Source: Oscillospiraceae bacterium
Lineage (GTDB): Bacteria; Bacillota; Clostridia; Oscillospirales; Acutalibacteraceae
Reading direction: 5' to 3'
Assembly (NCBI GenBank): GCA_031268095.1
Contig: JAIRXU010000046.1
Location: forward strand, 1-64,000
DNA length: 64,000 nt
Each line of letters opens with the position of its first letter. The first letter of the stretch is position 1. Positions 34,695 through 43,347 of the stretch are shown here, piece by piece. The notes under the pieces are model-generated. The model searched no databases, was not told where the DNA came from, and saw only the letters and a list, made by a program, of their open reading frames with translations. The position numbers and the translations under genes were made by a program.

Positions 34695-34765
34695 ATGCAC
34701 AGTACGCTAGCTGGGTTCCGTCTGGCGGGTCTGCCAATGACTGTTCCGAGGAAATGTGGGATCGC

Positions 34766-35401
34766 ATGCCAATTTGCCTGATTGCCGGCGCGGCGCCGGA
34801 GGCCTCGCCCCCGCCGGAGCCGGTGGATTTCATCATTGCGGCGGACGGCGGGTACCGCCACCTGGCCCGCTGGGGGCTGCGGCCGGACCTGCTGCTGGGG
34901 GACATGGATTCGCTGGAGGACATCCCGGCGGGGATTCCGCTGCGGCGCTATCCGCCGGAAAAGGACGATACCGACCTGGCGCTGGCGCTGCGGGAGGGCA
35001 TGGCCCGGGGGTACCGGGATTTCCTGCTGACGGGCGTCTGCGGCGGACGGCCGGACATGACCGCCGCTGCCTTCCAGATCCTGCTCTGGGCGGCGAGGCA
35101 GGGCCTGCGGGCCGAATTGCTGGCGGCGGGGTTCCGCGCGGCAGCCCTCCCGGGACCGGGAACGCTGCGGCTGCGGGGGAAGGGAACGGTCTCGGTCCTG
35201 GCGGCCGGCGGTCCGGCCAAGGGCGTGGCGGTCCGGGGGCTGCGCTACCCTCTGGAGGGTGCGACACTGCGGGAAGACATCCCCCTGGGGGTCAGCAACG
35301 AGCTGGACGGGGAAGGGACGGTGTCCCTGGCCGAAGGGGCGCTGCTGGTGTTCCGGGAAGAGGGGATCACGGCGGAACGCGAACGCGGCGGACTGCATTG
35401 A
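34766..35401 (+). CDS. Thiamine pyrophosphokinase
   Basis: 211 residues. It converts thiamine and ATP to thiamine pyrophosphate. IAADGGYRHL, PDLLLGDMDSLEDIP and YPPEKDDTDLALALREG are the conserved catalytic and metal-binding motifs of TPK, and the C-terminal domain holds the thiamine-binding strands (LGVSNELDGEGTVSLAEGALLVF). ATG 34766 is taken because the conserved sequence begins there; ATG 34754 is nearly fused to the possible ribosome site GAGGAA. It heads a set of plus-strand genes. Confidence 0.85.
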   Translation: MPICLIAGAAPEASPPPEPVDFIIAADGGYRHLARWGLRPDLLLGDMDSLEDIPAGIPLRRYPPEKDDTDLALALREGMARGYRDFLLTGVCGGRPDMTAAAFQILLWAARQGLRAELLAAGFRAAALPGPGTLRLRGKGTVSVLAAGGPAKGVAVRGLRYPLEGATLREDIPLGVSNELDGEGTVSLAEGALLVFREEGITAERERGGLH

Positions 35402-35430
35402 TTATCATATAAAGAAAGAAGTGGTCGGCC

Positions 35431-36471
35431 GTGCGGTACGCACTGATTGGGTGCGGACGGGTGTCGCCGGAGCATATCCGGGCGGCACAGACGAACGGGC
35501 TGGAAATCTGCGCCCTGGCGGATTGCGTCCCCGGGCAGCGGGAAGAAAATCTTGGCGCATTCCCCGGGCTGGCGGACACGCCGTTTTATACGGATTACCG
35601 GGAGATGCTGGAGCGGGAGCGGCCTGCGCTGACGGCTATTGCCACCCCCAGCGGGCTGCACGCTGTCATGGCCCTGGACGCCATCGCCGCGGGGTCCCAT
35701 GTGATTATCGAAAAGCCCATCGCCATGACGCTGGAAGACGCGGACCGGATTGCCGAAGCGGCCGCCGCGAAAGGGGCGGTGGTCTGCAACAACCTCCAGA
35801 ACCGGTTCAATCCGGCGGTGCAGGAACTGCGCCGGGCAGTGGACGCGGGGCGGTTCGGACGGATCCTCAGCGCGGCGCTGCAACTGCGCTGGCACCGGGG
35901 AGACGACTACTACGCCCAGGCGGCTTGGCGCGGGACGCGGGCGCTGGACGGCGGCGCAATGATGAACCAGAGCATTCACGGGATTGATCTGGTCAACTGG
36001 CTGCTGGGCGGCTGCCCGGAGAGCATCGCCGCCCAAAAAGCAACCCTCCTGCGCTCCATTGAGAGCGAGGATATCGCCGTAGCGGCCCTGCGGTTCCGGA
36101 CGGGAGCGCTGGCCAGCCTGGAATGCATGACGATCATGTATGCCGGGGCGCAGGAAGAGACGATTCAGATCAGCGGCACCCAGGGGATGGTCCGGCTCGG
36201 CGGCAGCTGCGCCCAGGAAGTGGAGGCCTGGCGGTTCGCGGACAGCGGCCCGGAGGAAGAAGCGGAGATGCGCCGCCGCTATGGCGCCAGTCCGGAAAGC
36301 GTCTACGGTCACGGGCACACGCTTCTGTATGCCGACGTATTGGCGGCCATCCGGGAGGGGCATGCGCCGCTGGTGGACGCCGCGGCGGGGAAACAGGCCC
36401 TGGCGATTGTCCTGGGGGCCTACGAAAGCGCGGAAAGCGGAAAAACAGTTGCATTTTCTGACGCGTTATGA
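35431..36471 (+). CDS. Gfo/Idh/MocA family oxidoreductase
   Basis: 346 residues. An N-terminal Rossmann fold (YALIGCGRVSPEHIRAAQ) binds NAD(P). The EKPIAMTLEDADRIAEAA motif carries the conserved Lys, and a C-terminal sheet domain has GGAMMNQSIHGIDLVNWLLG with the typical His-Asp pair. Members oxidise or reduce sugar and inositol derivatives. The GTG start follows a weak GAAAGAAG site. It lies between thiamine pyrophosphokinase and a DUF5696 lipoprotein; the promoter of the latter overlaps its stop codon. Confidence 0.87.
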   Translation: MRYALIGCGRVSPEHIRAAQTNGLEICALADCVPGQREENLGAFPGLADTPFYTDYREMLERERPALTAIATPSGLHAVMALDAIAAGSHVIIEKPIAMTLEDADRIAEAAAAKGAVVCNNLQNRFNPAVQELRRAVDAGRFGRILSAALQLRWHRGDDYYAQAAWRGTRALDGGAMMNQSIHGIDLVNWLLGGCPESIAAQKATLLRSIESEDIAVAALRFRTGALASLECMTIMYAGAQEETIQISGTQGMVRLGGSCAQEVEAWRFADSGPEEEAEMRRRYGASPESVYGHGHTLLYADVLAAIREGHAPLVDAAAGKQALAIVLGAYESAESGKTVAFSDAL

Positions 36472-36477
36472 TATAAT
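36449..36477 (+). promoter_or_regulatory. Putative promoter of the DUF5696 gene
   Basis: TTGCAT, 17-bp spacer, TATAAT, overlapping the end of the oxidoreductase gene. Confidence 0.6.
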
Positions 36478-36583
36478 ACTTTGTTGCTTTCCCGCAGCAC
36501 GCAATTTTCATTCCCGGCGGGAAAATCAGGAGCGTTTTTGGGGGACTCTCCCCGGCGCGCCGCGAAGTAAGAGGAATACCGTG

Positions 36584-38998
36584 ATGAAACATCGATGTAT
36601 AAGGATCATTTTGGCGCTGGTGCTGACGGCGGGGATGGCTGTCGGCGCCCTGTCCGGTTGCGCGGGCAGAAAGGGAACGTACGTTCGAGCCCTGCGGGAA
36701 GCCGCGGCGGTCACGGTTCAGCCGCCGGGCGGCGGTCCCCATGCCGCAGCCGTCCCCGCGGAAAAATCCGAGCCCCTGGTCAGCTCCGGCTGGCTGAAGC
36801 TCTACTTTGATGAGGCCAGCAAAACCCCGGTCGTTCGGGAAACAAATTCCGGCAAGGACTGGTCCGCGCTGCCCCTGACCCCGGCGACCCCCCAGGCCAA
36901 CGCCGGGGCCGCCGCCATTACGGCGACGATTATCGTCGGCACACAGCGGCTGGAACTCAATTCCCAGGATCACGCGGTCGCTTTCGGCGGCGCGGCGGCG
37001 GAGCCCCTCGGGCAGAGGGTCTACGGCATGCGGGTGCGCTACGTCCTGACGCCGGACGCGGCGACGGCCGCCCGGGCCGCGCAGGACAAACTGACGCAGA
37101 CGGACGTTGCCTTCGCGGTGACGGCGGACTATTTCCTGGAAGACGGGAACTTCGTCGCGGAAGCGGTTTGGCAGAATCTTTCCGGAAATCCCGACGCGCT
37201 GATCGAAAGCCTTGGGGTGCTGGAGCAGTTCGGCGCACTGCGGCAGCCGGGACAGGATGATTTCCTGCTGCTGCCGGACGGCTGCGGCGCACTGCTTTAT
37301 CCGGCGCGGACGACGAAAGACCAGACGGCGGAAGACCGGGCGAAGGAAAGCCAGACGATCCGGTACCAGGTCTATGGCCCGGATCCTTCCGCCCCGGAAG
37401 CCGAAGCGCCCAAAGAGATGATCACCCAGGGGACGGACGGCCAGCCGCTGCGGGCGAACCTGCCTTTTTTCGGCGTCCGCAAGCAGCGCAGCGCCTTCCT
37501 GGCGCTGATTGAGCAGGGCGACGCCCAGGCGGTGATCCTCGCCCGGCAAAGCATTCCCGGGGAGGTGCCGCAGAGCGCTGTTGGGCCCCGGTTCACGATT
37601 ACGCCCACCACCCTTCCGGTAACGCCCGGCGCGGACGCCGGGACGCAGGCGCGCGCGGCGGTGGCCGGCTTCGCCGAAGGGGACAGTCCGGGCGAGGGGA
37701 AAAACGGGACCATCCGGATCTGTTACCGGTTTTTCTTCGACAACAGCGCCACCGAAGTAACCATGGCGGTGGCCTGCCGGGAGCAATTGATCCGCTCGGG
37801 GAAACTTTCGACCACCAAGCAGGTGACGGAATCCGCGGCTGTATCCGACAAGGAGCAGCAGCCGATGCTGCTGACGCTGCTGGGCACCGTCCCCAAAGGG
37901 AAAAACGGGACCGGGCTGCGCACCGCCACCCGCTTTGAAGACGCGCTGGACATCCTCACGCGCCTCAAATCCAAGGGGATTGACAGCCTCAACCTCCGCT
38001 ACCAGACCGCGCTGCGCGGCGGACCGCGGCAGGCGGCGGCAGAAGACGTCGCGCCGCTGCTGCGGTTGGGCGGCGACAGAGGATTGGCGGAGCTCCAGTC
38101 CTACTGCGAAACAACGAATTTTTCGCTCTATGTGCAGGTGAACGTGCTCTCTCTGGGCGGCGGGCAGCGTTCGCGCCAGGCGGTGACGCTGGCGGGAGAT
38201 CCGGTCGCGCTGGCGCTGCCCCAGGCGGCGGGAACGGGCGTACCGGTAGGGTTGCGGACCCTCTCGGCGAAGGATACACCGGCCAAGGCGCTGCTCAAGC
38301 GGCTGGACGCGCTGGACGGCATCGCGATTGGCGACCTGGGATCGGTGCTCTACGCCAGTTATCCGACGGGGATGCGCCGGCAGGACAGCGCCGCGTTCAT
38401 CGGCCGGCTGTTTCCGGCCCTTTCAGCCCGCTGGAAGATCATGCTTGACAACGGCAACGGCTATGCCCTCAAGACGGCGGACGTCCTGGCGGACCTCCCG
38501 CTGGACACCCAATTGCGCCAGCCGACGGCCAACCGTTACCGGGCCGTCCCCTTCGTGCCCATGATCCTCCACGGCAACTTGGATTACGCGGGCCCGGCGA
38601 TCAACTTGGCGGCGGATCCGCAGCAGGCGCTGCTGCGGGCGGTGGAATACGGCGCGTGCCCCAGCTACACCTGGGTCGGCCAGCAAGGCGCGGCGGACGC
38701 CTTGGCGAACGAATCGTCTGCTGACGAATCGTCTGCTGAGAAAGCGCCGGCGACGGGATCGCTGGCGGATCGGCTCTACTTCGAACCGCTGCTGAGCGCG
38801 GCGGCCGACGACTGCGCGCGGGTCAGCAGCGCCCTGCGGGGACTGCGGGGGCAGCGGATCACAGACCACAGCGAGCCCCGCCCCGGCCTGATGCTGACCA
38901 GCTACGACACGACGCTGATTTACGTCAACTACAACGACCGGCCCGTCACGGTAGACGGGATCACCGTCCCCGCGCGGGATTTTCTGCGGGTAGGGTAA
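36584..38998 (+). CDS. DUF5696-type lipoprotein
   Basis: 804 residues. A lipoprotein signal ends in LSGCAG, followed by a beta-rich N-terminal half (LKLYFDEASKTPVVRETNSGKDW..) and a C-terminal half that looks like a TIM-barrel glycoside-hydrolase-like domain (LKSKGIDSLNLRYQTALRG, IAIGDLGSVLYASYP, WKIMLDNGNGYAL, FVPMILHGNLDYAGPAINLA). This arrangement matches DUF5696, known next to sugar ABC transporters in Clostridia; no activity is proven. ATG 36584 replaces the much earlier track start within the oxidoreductase gene. A 15-bp tandem duplication lies at 38709-38738. Confidence 0.75.
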   Translation: MKHRCIRIILALVLTAGMAVGALSGCAGRKGTYVRALREAAAVTVQPPGGGPHAAAVPAEKSEPLVSSGWLKLYFDEASKTPVVRETNSGKDWSALPLTPATPQANAGAAAITATIIVGTQRLELNSQDHAVAFGGAAAEPLGQRVYGMRVRYVLTPDAATAARAAQDKLTQTDVAFAVTADYFLEDGNFVAEAVWQNLSGNPDALIESLGVLEQFGALRQPGQDDFLLLPDGCGALLYPARTTKDQTAEDRAKESQTIRYQVYGPDPSAPEAEAPKEMITQGTDGQPLRANLPFFGVRKQRSAFLALIEQGDAQAVILARQSIPGEVPQSAVGPRFTITPTTLPVTPGADAGTQARAAVAGFAEGDSPGEGKNGTIRICYRFFFDNSATEVTMAVACREQLIRSGKLSTTKQVTESAAVSDKEQQPMLLTLLGTVPKGKNGTGLRTATRFEDALDILTRLKSKGIDSLNLRYQTALRGGPRQAAAEDVAPLLRLGGDRGLAELQSYCETTNFSLYVQVNVLSLGGGQRSRQAVTLAGDPVALALPQAAGTGVPVGLRTLSAKDTPAKALLKRLDALDGIAIGDLGSVLYASYPTGMRRQDSAAFIGRLFPALSARWKIMLDNGNGYALKTADVLADLPLDTQLRQPTANRYRAVPFVPMILHGNLDYAGPAINLAADPQQALLRAVEYGACPSYTWVGQQGAADALANESSADESSAEKAPATGSLADRLYFEPLLSAAADDCARVSSALRGLRGQRITDHSEPRPGLMLTSYDTTLIYVNYNDRPVTVDGITVPARDFLRVG
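38709..38738 (+). repeat. 15-bp perfect tandem duplication inside the DUF5696 gene
   Basis: ACGAATCGTCTGCTG occurs twice in direct succession and encodes ESSAD-type residues in a surface loop. The length keeps the reading frame. Confidence 0.8.
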
Positions 38999-39095
38999 CG
39001 AAGGCATACTTCGCCGCGCGCAGACATAGAACAGGACGGGGACGGCGCGCCCCCTATCAATTTGGTTTTCTGAGATTGGAAAGGAGTTTCCCTGC

Positions 39096-40211
39096 ATGGA
39101 GAATCTGTCCGGCATCCTAAGGCAGTTCGCGCTGGAAGAGGAATACAACGGCTTTTCCGCCCCAAAGACCCTGGAGGACGGCCACATCAACGACACGTAT
39201 GTCTTCGCCAGCCAGCGGGAGGGGGGAGAGCCCGGTCCGCGCTACCTGCTTCAGCGAATCAACACCTTCGTATTCAAGCATCCCCGGGAGCTGATGGAAA
39301 ACATTCTGCACGTTACCGAACACATCCGCAGCGGCGCAGCGGCGCAGGCCAGCGGGCTGCGGACCCTGTCCGTTTACCGCACGAAGACGGGGGAGCTTTG
39401 CTACACGGACGAAGAGGGCGGAACTTGGCGCTGCTATAATTACGTGGAGAACACGTATTCCCTCCAGGCGGCCAGCTGCCTGGAAGACGCCTACCGCGCC
39501 GCGCGGGCCTTCGGGGCCTTTGCCCGGATGATTGCCGATTTCCCCATCGGGCAGCTTCACGAGACGATCCCGGACTTCCATCACACGGTTCGCCGGTATG
39601 AGCAGCTGGAGCAGGCCATTGCGGAGAACCGGGCCGGCCGGTTGGAGGAGGTGCGGGCGGAAGTCGCTTTCGCGCAGGCGCGGCGGGCGGACGCGGCACG
39701 GCTGGTGGACCTGCTGGCGGCAGGAAAACTCCCGCTGCGGGTCACGCACAACGACACGAAACTCAACAACGTTCTGTTTGATTTGGACACGCATGAGCCT
39801 GTCTGCGTGGTGGACCTGGATACGATTATGCCCGGGCTCTCGCTCTATGACTTCGGGGACAGCATCCGGTTCCTGGGCAACACCGCCGCCGAGGACGAGC
39901 GGGACCTGACGAAGGTGGACATCAGCCTGCCCATATATGAGAGCTATGCGCGTGGGTATCTGGCCGAGGCGGGGGAGAGCCTTTGGGAAGAAGAGGCCCG
40001 GCTGCTGCCGTTCTCCGCGAAACTGATGAGTTACGAATGCGGCATGCGGTTTCTGGCCGATTACCTCAACGGGGACGTGTATTTCCGCGTTCACCAGGCG
40101 GACGATAATCTGGCCCGCTGCCGGACGCAGTTTAAGCTGGTGGAAAAGATTGAGGCGCGCCTGGACGAGATGGAAGCGGTCACGATGGGGATTTACCGGG
40201 GAGAGAAATAA
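39096..40211 (+). CDS. NahK-like phosphotransferase (sugar 1-kinase family)
   Basis: 371 residues. An aminoglycoside-phosphotransferase fold: GHINDTYVF in the N-lobe, LPLRVTHNDTKLNNVLFD with the catalytic Asp, and CVVDLDTIMPGLSLYDFGDSIRF for metal binding. The HNDTKLNNV and TIMPGL sequence pattern resembles N-acetylhexosamine 1-kinase, which phosphorylates hexosamines released from host glycans. Substrate is not proven. AAAGGAG lies 9 bp before ATG 39096. It follows the DUF5696 gene by 97 bp with no terminator between, and a terminator closes the unit. Confidence 0.8.
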   Translation: MENLSGILRQFALEEEYNGFSAPKTLEDGHINDTYVFASQREGGEPGPRYLLQRINTFVFKHPRELMENILHVTEHIRSGAAAQASGLRTLSVYRTKTGELCYTDEEGGTWRCYNYVENTYSLQAASCLEDAYRAARAFGAFARMIADFPIGQLHETIPDFHHTVRRYEQLEQAIAENRAGRLEEVRAEVAFAQARRADAARLVDLLAAGKLPLRVTHNDTKLNNVLFDLDTHEPVCVVDLDTIMPGLSLYDFGDSIRFLGNTAAEDERDLTKVDISLPIYESYARGYLAEAGESLWEEEARLLPFSAKLMSYECGMRFLADYLNGDVYFRVHQADDNLARCRTQFKLVEKIEARLDEMEAVTMGIYRGEK

Positions 40212-40232
40212 AAAAACATCGGAAATTACAGC

Positions 40233-40270
40233 GGCCCGGAGACGATTCAGTTCGTCTCCGGGCCTTGTTT
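40233..40270 (+). terminator. Terminator after the NahK-like gene
   Basis: GGCCCGGAGACGA and TCGTCTCCGGGCC pair perfectly over 13 bp around TTCAGT, followed by TTGTTT. Confidence 0.85.
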
Positions 40271-40275
40271 GCGGA

Positions 40276-40923
40276 TCAGGGCTGGTCGATTGATTCCACG
40301 AAGCAGCGGAAGACCAGGCAGGTTACGCCTTTCTCCGCCGTCTCGCTCTTGAGCGCGCAGAAGGCGATGGTGGCGCCGACCTCTGCCGAAGGCTCGAAGG
40401 CGGAGCGGGAGGCCATGAACGCTTCCTCTGCAGCCTCGGTGCCTTCGAAGACCAGTTCCGTGCCCAGGGTGATCTTGCGCCCGTCCGCGTAAGTGCCGGT
40501 GATGCGCACTTGCAGATCCTTTTCCAAGGCGGTCCGGTCGCCGGTCGCCGCGGAAATCCGGTAAAGGGAGGAGCGGGGGTCATCCGGGGCGTCGCCGGAT
40601 TTGCGGATGGGTTCCCAGGTCACCGCTTCTCCGGCCAGCATGGCTGGAAGGGCAAAGACGGGCGTTTGGATTTCCTCCCCGGCGGAAGGGGCCGGCTGGT
40701 CCACAGACGCGCCGGGAGTAAAGGGCCGCCAGAGGGGGTAGGTCAGCGCGCCGCCAAGCACCAGCAGCAGACAGGCCGCCAGGGCGGCCATCCGCCGGAC
40801 AGGCAGGGAGGAGCGCCGGGCCGCGCCGCCCGCAGCGGCGGTTTCAATGGCGGAGAACATCCGGGCCTCCTGCGCGGCGCTGGGGGAAAGGGCATCGAAC
40901 AGATCATGGATTCGCTTCTTCAT
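40276..40923 (-). CDS. Probable anti-sigma factor (single membrane segment)
   Basis: 215 residues. A short cytoplasmic part (MKKRIHDLFDALSPSAAQEARMFSAIE) is followed by one transmembrane helix (MAALAACLLLVLGGALTYPLW, about residues 48-68) and an extracytoplasmic domain of about 140 residues. There is no HxxxCxxC zinc motif, so it is assigned by topology and by its 20-bp overlap with the end of the ECF sigma gene. It would hold the sigma factor at the membrane until a signal arrives. ATG 40923 has GGGAGG 8 bp upstream. Confidence 0.65.
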   Translation of the reverse strand: MKKRIHDLFDALSPSAAQEARMFSAIETAAAGGAARRSSLPVRRMAALAACLLLVLGGALTYPLWRPFTPGASVDQPAPSAGEEIQTPVFALPAMLAGEAVTWEPIRKSGDAPDDPRSSLYRISAATGDRTALEKDLQVRITGTYADGRKITLGTELVFEGTEAAEEAFMASRSAFEPSAEVGATIAFCALKSETAEKGVTCLVFRCFVESIDQP

Positions 40924-41434
40924 CAAGCATACCTCCCAAGTCAAGTAAGTCGAGTTTGAGCAGGGCGCGGCCCTTGGCCAGCTGGGTTTGGAGGGTGCTC
41001 TCTTTCCGCCCGAGGAGCCGCGACAGGTCCCGGACGCGGTAGCCCTCGTAGTAGTAAAGATAGAGCAAGGTCTTGTATTTTTCCGGCAGGGCGAGGAGCG
41101 CGCGCAGGGTATCGCCGTCCGAGACGGCAGAATCGGGAGAAGAAAGCTCCGGGAGATCGTCCCAGTTGGTCCGGCGACTGCGCCAGGGGCTGCGGAGCAG
41201 GTCCCGGCAGTGGTTGCGCGCGGCAGTGATCAGCCATGCCTTTTCGTGCTCCGGGTCCTGGAACTGCTTCGGATGCTGGAGCAGCTTCAGAAAGACCGAC
41301 TGGACCGCGTCCTCCGCGTCGGCGTCGCTGCGCAGGCTGAGCCGGCAGAGCCGGTAGACCATTCCCGTGTGCCGCCGGTAAAGGTCCGCAAACGTATCCG
41401 GCCGTGATAACGCATCGTCCTTTGTGTGTCTCAA
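40904..41434 (-). CDS. ECF-type RNA polymerase sigma factor
   Basis: 176 residues. Region 2 (FADLYRRHTGMVYRLCRLSLRSDADAEDAVQSVFLKLLQHP, then WLITAARNHCRDLLR) recognises the -10 element, and region 4 (LPEKYKTLLYLYYYEGYRVRDLSRLLGRKESTLQTQLAKGRALLK) the -35 element. Regions 1 and 3 are absent, as in all ECF sigmas. TTG start with GGGAGGTG upstream. Followed by the overlapping probable anti-sigma gene. Confidence 0.9.
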   Translation of the reverse strand: MRHTKDDALSRPDTFADLYRRHTGMVYRLCRLSLRSDADAEDAVQSVFLKLLQHPKQFQDPEHEKAWLITAARNHCRDLLRSPWRSRRTNWDDLPELSSPDSAVSDGDTLRALLALPEKYKTLLYLYYYEGYRVRDLSRLLGRKESTLQTQLAKGRALLKLDLLDLGGMLDEEANP

Positions 41435-41495
41435 ACTTTCACCTCCCTGTCAAGTACACGGGCGGGGAGCCGGAAATATCTTTTCCGAGGAAAAT

Positions 41496-41530
41496 TTTTT
41501 TTGGGGACGCAGTGTTCTGCGTCCCCCGGT
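41496..41530. other. Hairpin with an A-tract on the wrong side for a minus-strand terminator
   Basis: GGGGACGCAG and CTGCGTCCCC pair perfectly, preceded on the plus strand by eight Ts. In the minus direction, in which the flanking genes are read, the stem is followed by eight As and then four Ts. It lies between the transglutaminase gene and the sigma gene. Confidence 0.5.
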
Positions 41531-41561
41531 GGTATTTGGTTGCGGTTTCCGGCCTTGCCGG

Positions 41562-43310
41562 TTAATACCAGAGCCAGCCGAAGAGGAAGATGAGGATCAG
41601 CCACTGCCACCAGGCGTAAGCGACGGTCAGATTGGCGTCGCCGTATTTTCCCGTAGCGGAATAGCAAAGCACCTTGGTTGCCCCTGTGCCGGTGGTGATG
41701 ACTTCGCCGTTATCGCCCATGGTCGCGACAGCTTCGTCTTCCGTCAGCCAGAGATACCAAATCTCATTGCCGGACGCCTGAAATTTGAAATCTTCTTTGT
41801 ACTGCATATCTTTACGCCAGGGGGTAAGCTGCAGCGGGGAAATACCGGGCGGATTATACGGCCCGACGGTGCGCTGCTGGAGGGACAGCTTGCCGTTCGC
41901 GGCCTTGACGGCATAGAACATCTGCCCGGCAAGGACGATGTTGCCGACGATCTGTCCGGGGGCGCGGACGGGGTCCGCAAAGAGCTGCGTCGGGTTTTGC
42001 AGGTTGCTGTCCAGGGAGCAGGCCTCGTAATAGAGGGTATAGCAAAGCAGGCCGTTCCCGATGGAGAGGCAGGGGGGAGCCATGGAGCCGGGGGAAATGG
42101 AGCCGTTGGGGAAGGGCTGGGAATCGATGGCGACACCTTGCAGCGATTCTGCGGTCGCGAAAGTATAGGTCCAGAGATGATAGCCGACGCTGATCATGTT
42201 ACCCGTATAGACGGGAGAGCGGCTGTAGGCCTTGACGTAGCACCACTTGCCGTTATAGTAAACCATGGGACCCTTCGCGTCCTTCCAGAAGAAGTTTTCG
42301 TAGTCCGTCGAATTGGCGGCGGCGGGGGCGGTGGAGGCGTAACCGTAGTGGGCGGGGCTTTTGCTCTGCATGGCGGCGTCGCTGAGGAGAAAATAGGTGT
42401 AAGTAGAGCGGCCGAAGTCCGAAGGGTCGTCCCACGTCGTATCGACATGATACCACTGGCCGCCGAGCTTCACCATGTTCCAGGCATGGTTCATGGCGTC
42501 GCTGGAGACAAACACGCAGTCCACGCCCAGCCGCTGCATCAGCAGCAGGAAAGCCAGCGCGTAGCCCTGGCAGACGCCGAGGCCGTCAACGAGGATACCG
42601 TAGACATTGAAGGCGGAGTAATAATAGGGCAAATACTTGTTGGCGTCTTTGGTGACCATCTCCGCCGCTTCGTAGTCATACTCCGCGGTGGTGGTCAGGT
42701 ACTCGTGAACCCACAGGGCCTTTTCCGCGTCGCTGAGAGCGGCGGGGATTTGGCTGAGAATGTAGTTCAGCACATCGTTGAGCAGGAGGGTCTGCGCTTT
42801 GATGCTGCGGGTGGTATAGATATAGGCGGGAGCGATGATCTTCGGATTGTTCTTCATGGAATAGTAGCCGGCGACATAGAAGATTTCCGGATGGGTATTG
42901 ATGATCCGCATGAAGAGCTGCTCAATTTCGGCCGGGGTGATGCTGAAGGAAGACAGGTCGATGGTCTCTTCGAAAGCCAGCATGCCGGAGACCAGACGGG
43001 ATTCCGCTGTTTCCGCCTGGGGGGTGAGGGTGCGCTTGGGCGCGGGGCAGGCCGCCAGAAAAGAACCCGCCTGGAGGAGTTCCGTGTCCGCCGGGGCGGA
43101 GAGGTCCGCGCCTTCCGGCGGGACGTATGGCTGGAGATCGGCCGCCGCCTTGCGCAAAGCGGGGGAGCCAATCGCGTCCGCCAGGCTGGCGGATCCCTGT
43201 ATGGTTTCCGCAGGAGAAGCCGAGGCGAGCGCCGCCGGAAGCGCGCCGAAGAGCAGAACCGCAGATAGCAGCAGAGAAAGAAGACGCTTGGCCATGGTCG
43301 TCAGTTTCAT
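41562..43310 (-). CDS. Secreted transglutaminase-like protein with C-terminal membrane segment
   Basis: 582 residues. A signal peptide (ending ALASA, about residue 31) is followed by a transglutaminase-like core: C247 in GLGVCQGYALAF, H275 in AMNHAWNMV and D290 in WYHVDTTWDD form the catalytic triad. The region after residue 300 is beta-rich with no assigned function, and the last 20 residues (AYAWWQWLILIFLFGWLWY) form a membrane helix. Such proteins act on the cell surface as proteases or crosslinkers. ATG 43310 has AGGAAGG upstream. Confidence 0.82.
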   Translation of the reverse strand: MKLTTMAKRLLSLLLSAVLLFGALPAALASASPAETIQGSASLADAIGSPALRKAAADLQPYVPPEGADLSAPADTELLQAGSFLAACPAPKRTLTPQAETAESRLVSGMLAFEETIDLSSFSITPAEIEQLFMRIINTHPEIFYVAGYYSMKNNPKIIAPAYIYTTRSIKAQTLLLNDVLNYILSQIPAALSDAEKALWVHEYLTTTAEYDYEAAEMVTKDANKYLPYYYSAFNVYGILVDGLGVCQGYALAFLLLMQRLGVDCVFVSSDAMNHAWNMVKLGGQWYHVDTTWDDPSDFGRSTYTYFLLSDAAMQSKSPAHYGYASTAPAAANSTDYENFFWKDAKGPMVYYNGKWCYVKAYSRSPVYTGNMISVGYHLWTYTFATAESLQGVAIDSQPFPNGSISPGSMAPPCLSIGNGLLCYTLYYEACSLDSNLQNPTQLFADPVRAPGQIVGNIVLAGQMFYAVKAANGKLSLQQRTVGPYNPPGISPLQLTPWRKDMQYKEDFKFQASGNEIWYLWLTEDEAVATMGDNGEVITTGTGATKVLCYSATGKYGDANLTVAYAWWQWLILIFLFGWLWY

Positions 43311-43347
43311 GATGGTAATCCTTCCTGTTTCAGTTTGAGCCTGTTTA

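Noticed and set aside
34695-34765. Possible TPP riboswitch upstream of thiamine pyrophosphokinase
   Set aside because: The short leader lacks the conserved CTGAGA core and is too short for the aptamer.
41424-43268. 614-codon plus-strand ORF opposite the transglutaminase gene
   Set aside because: Shadow; the minus-strand frame has a signal peptide and a full catalytic triad.
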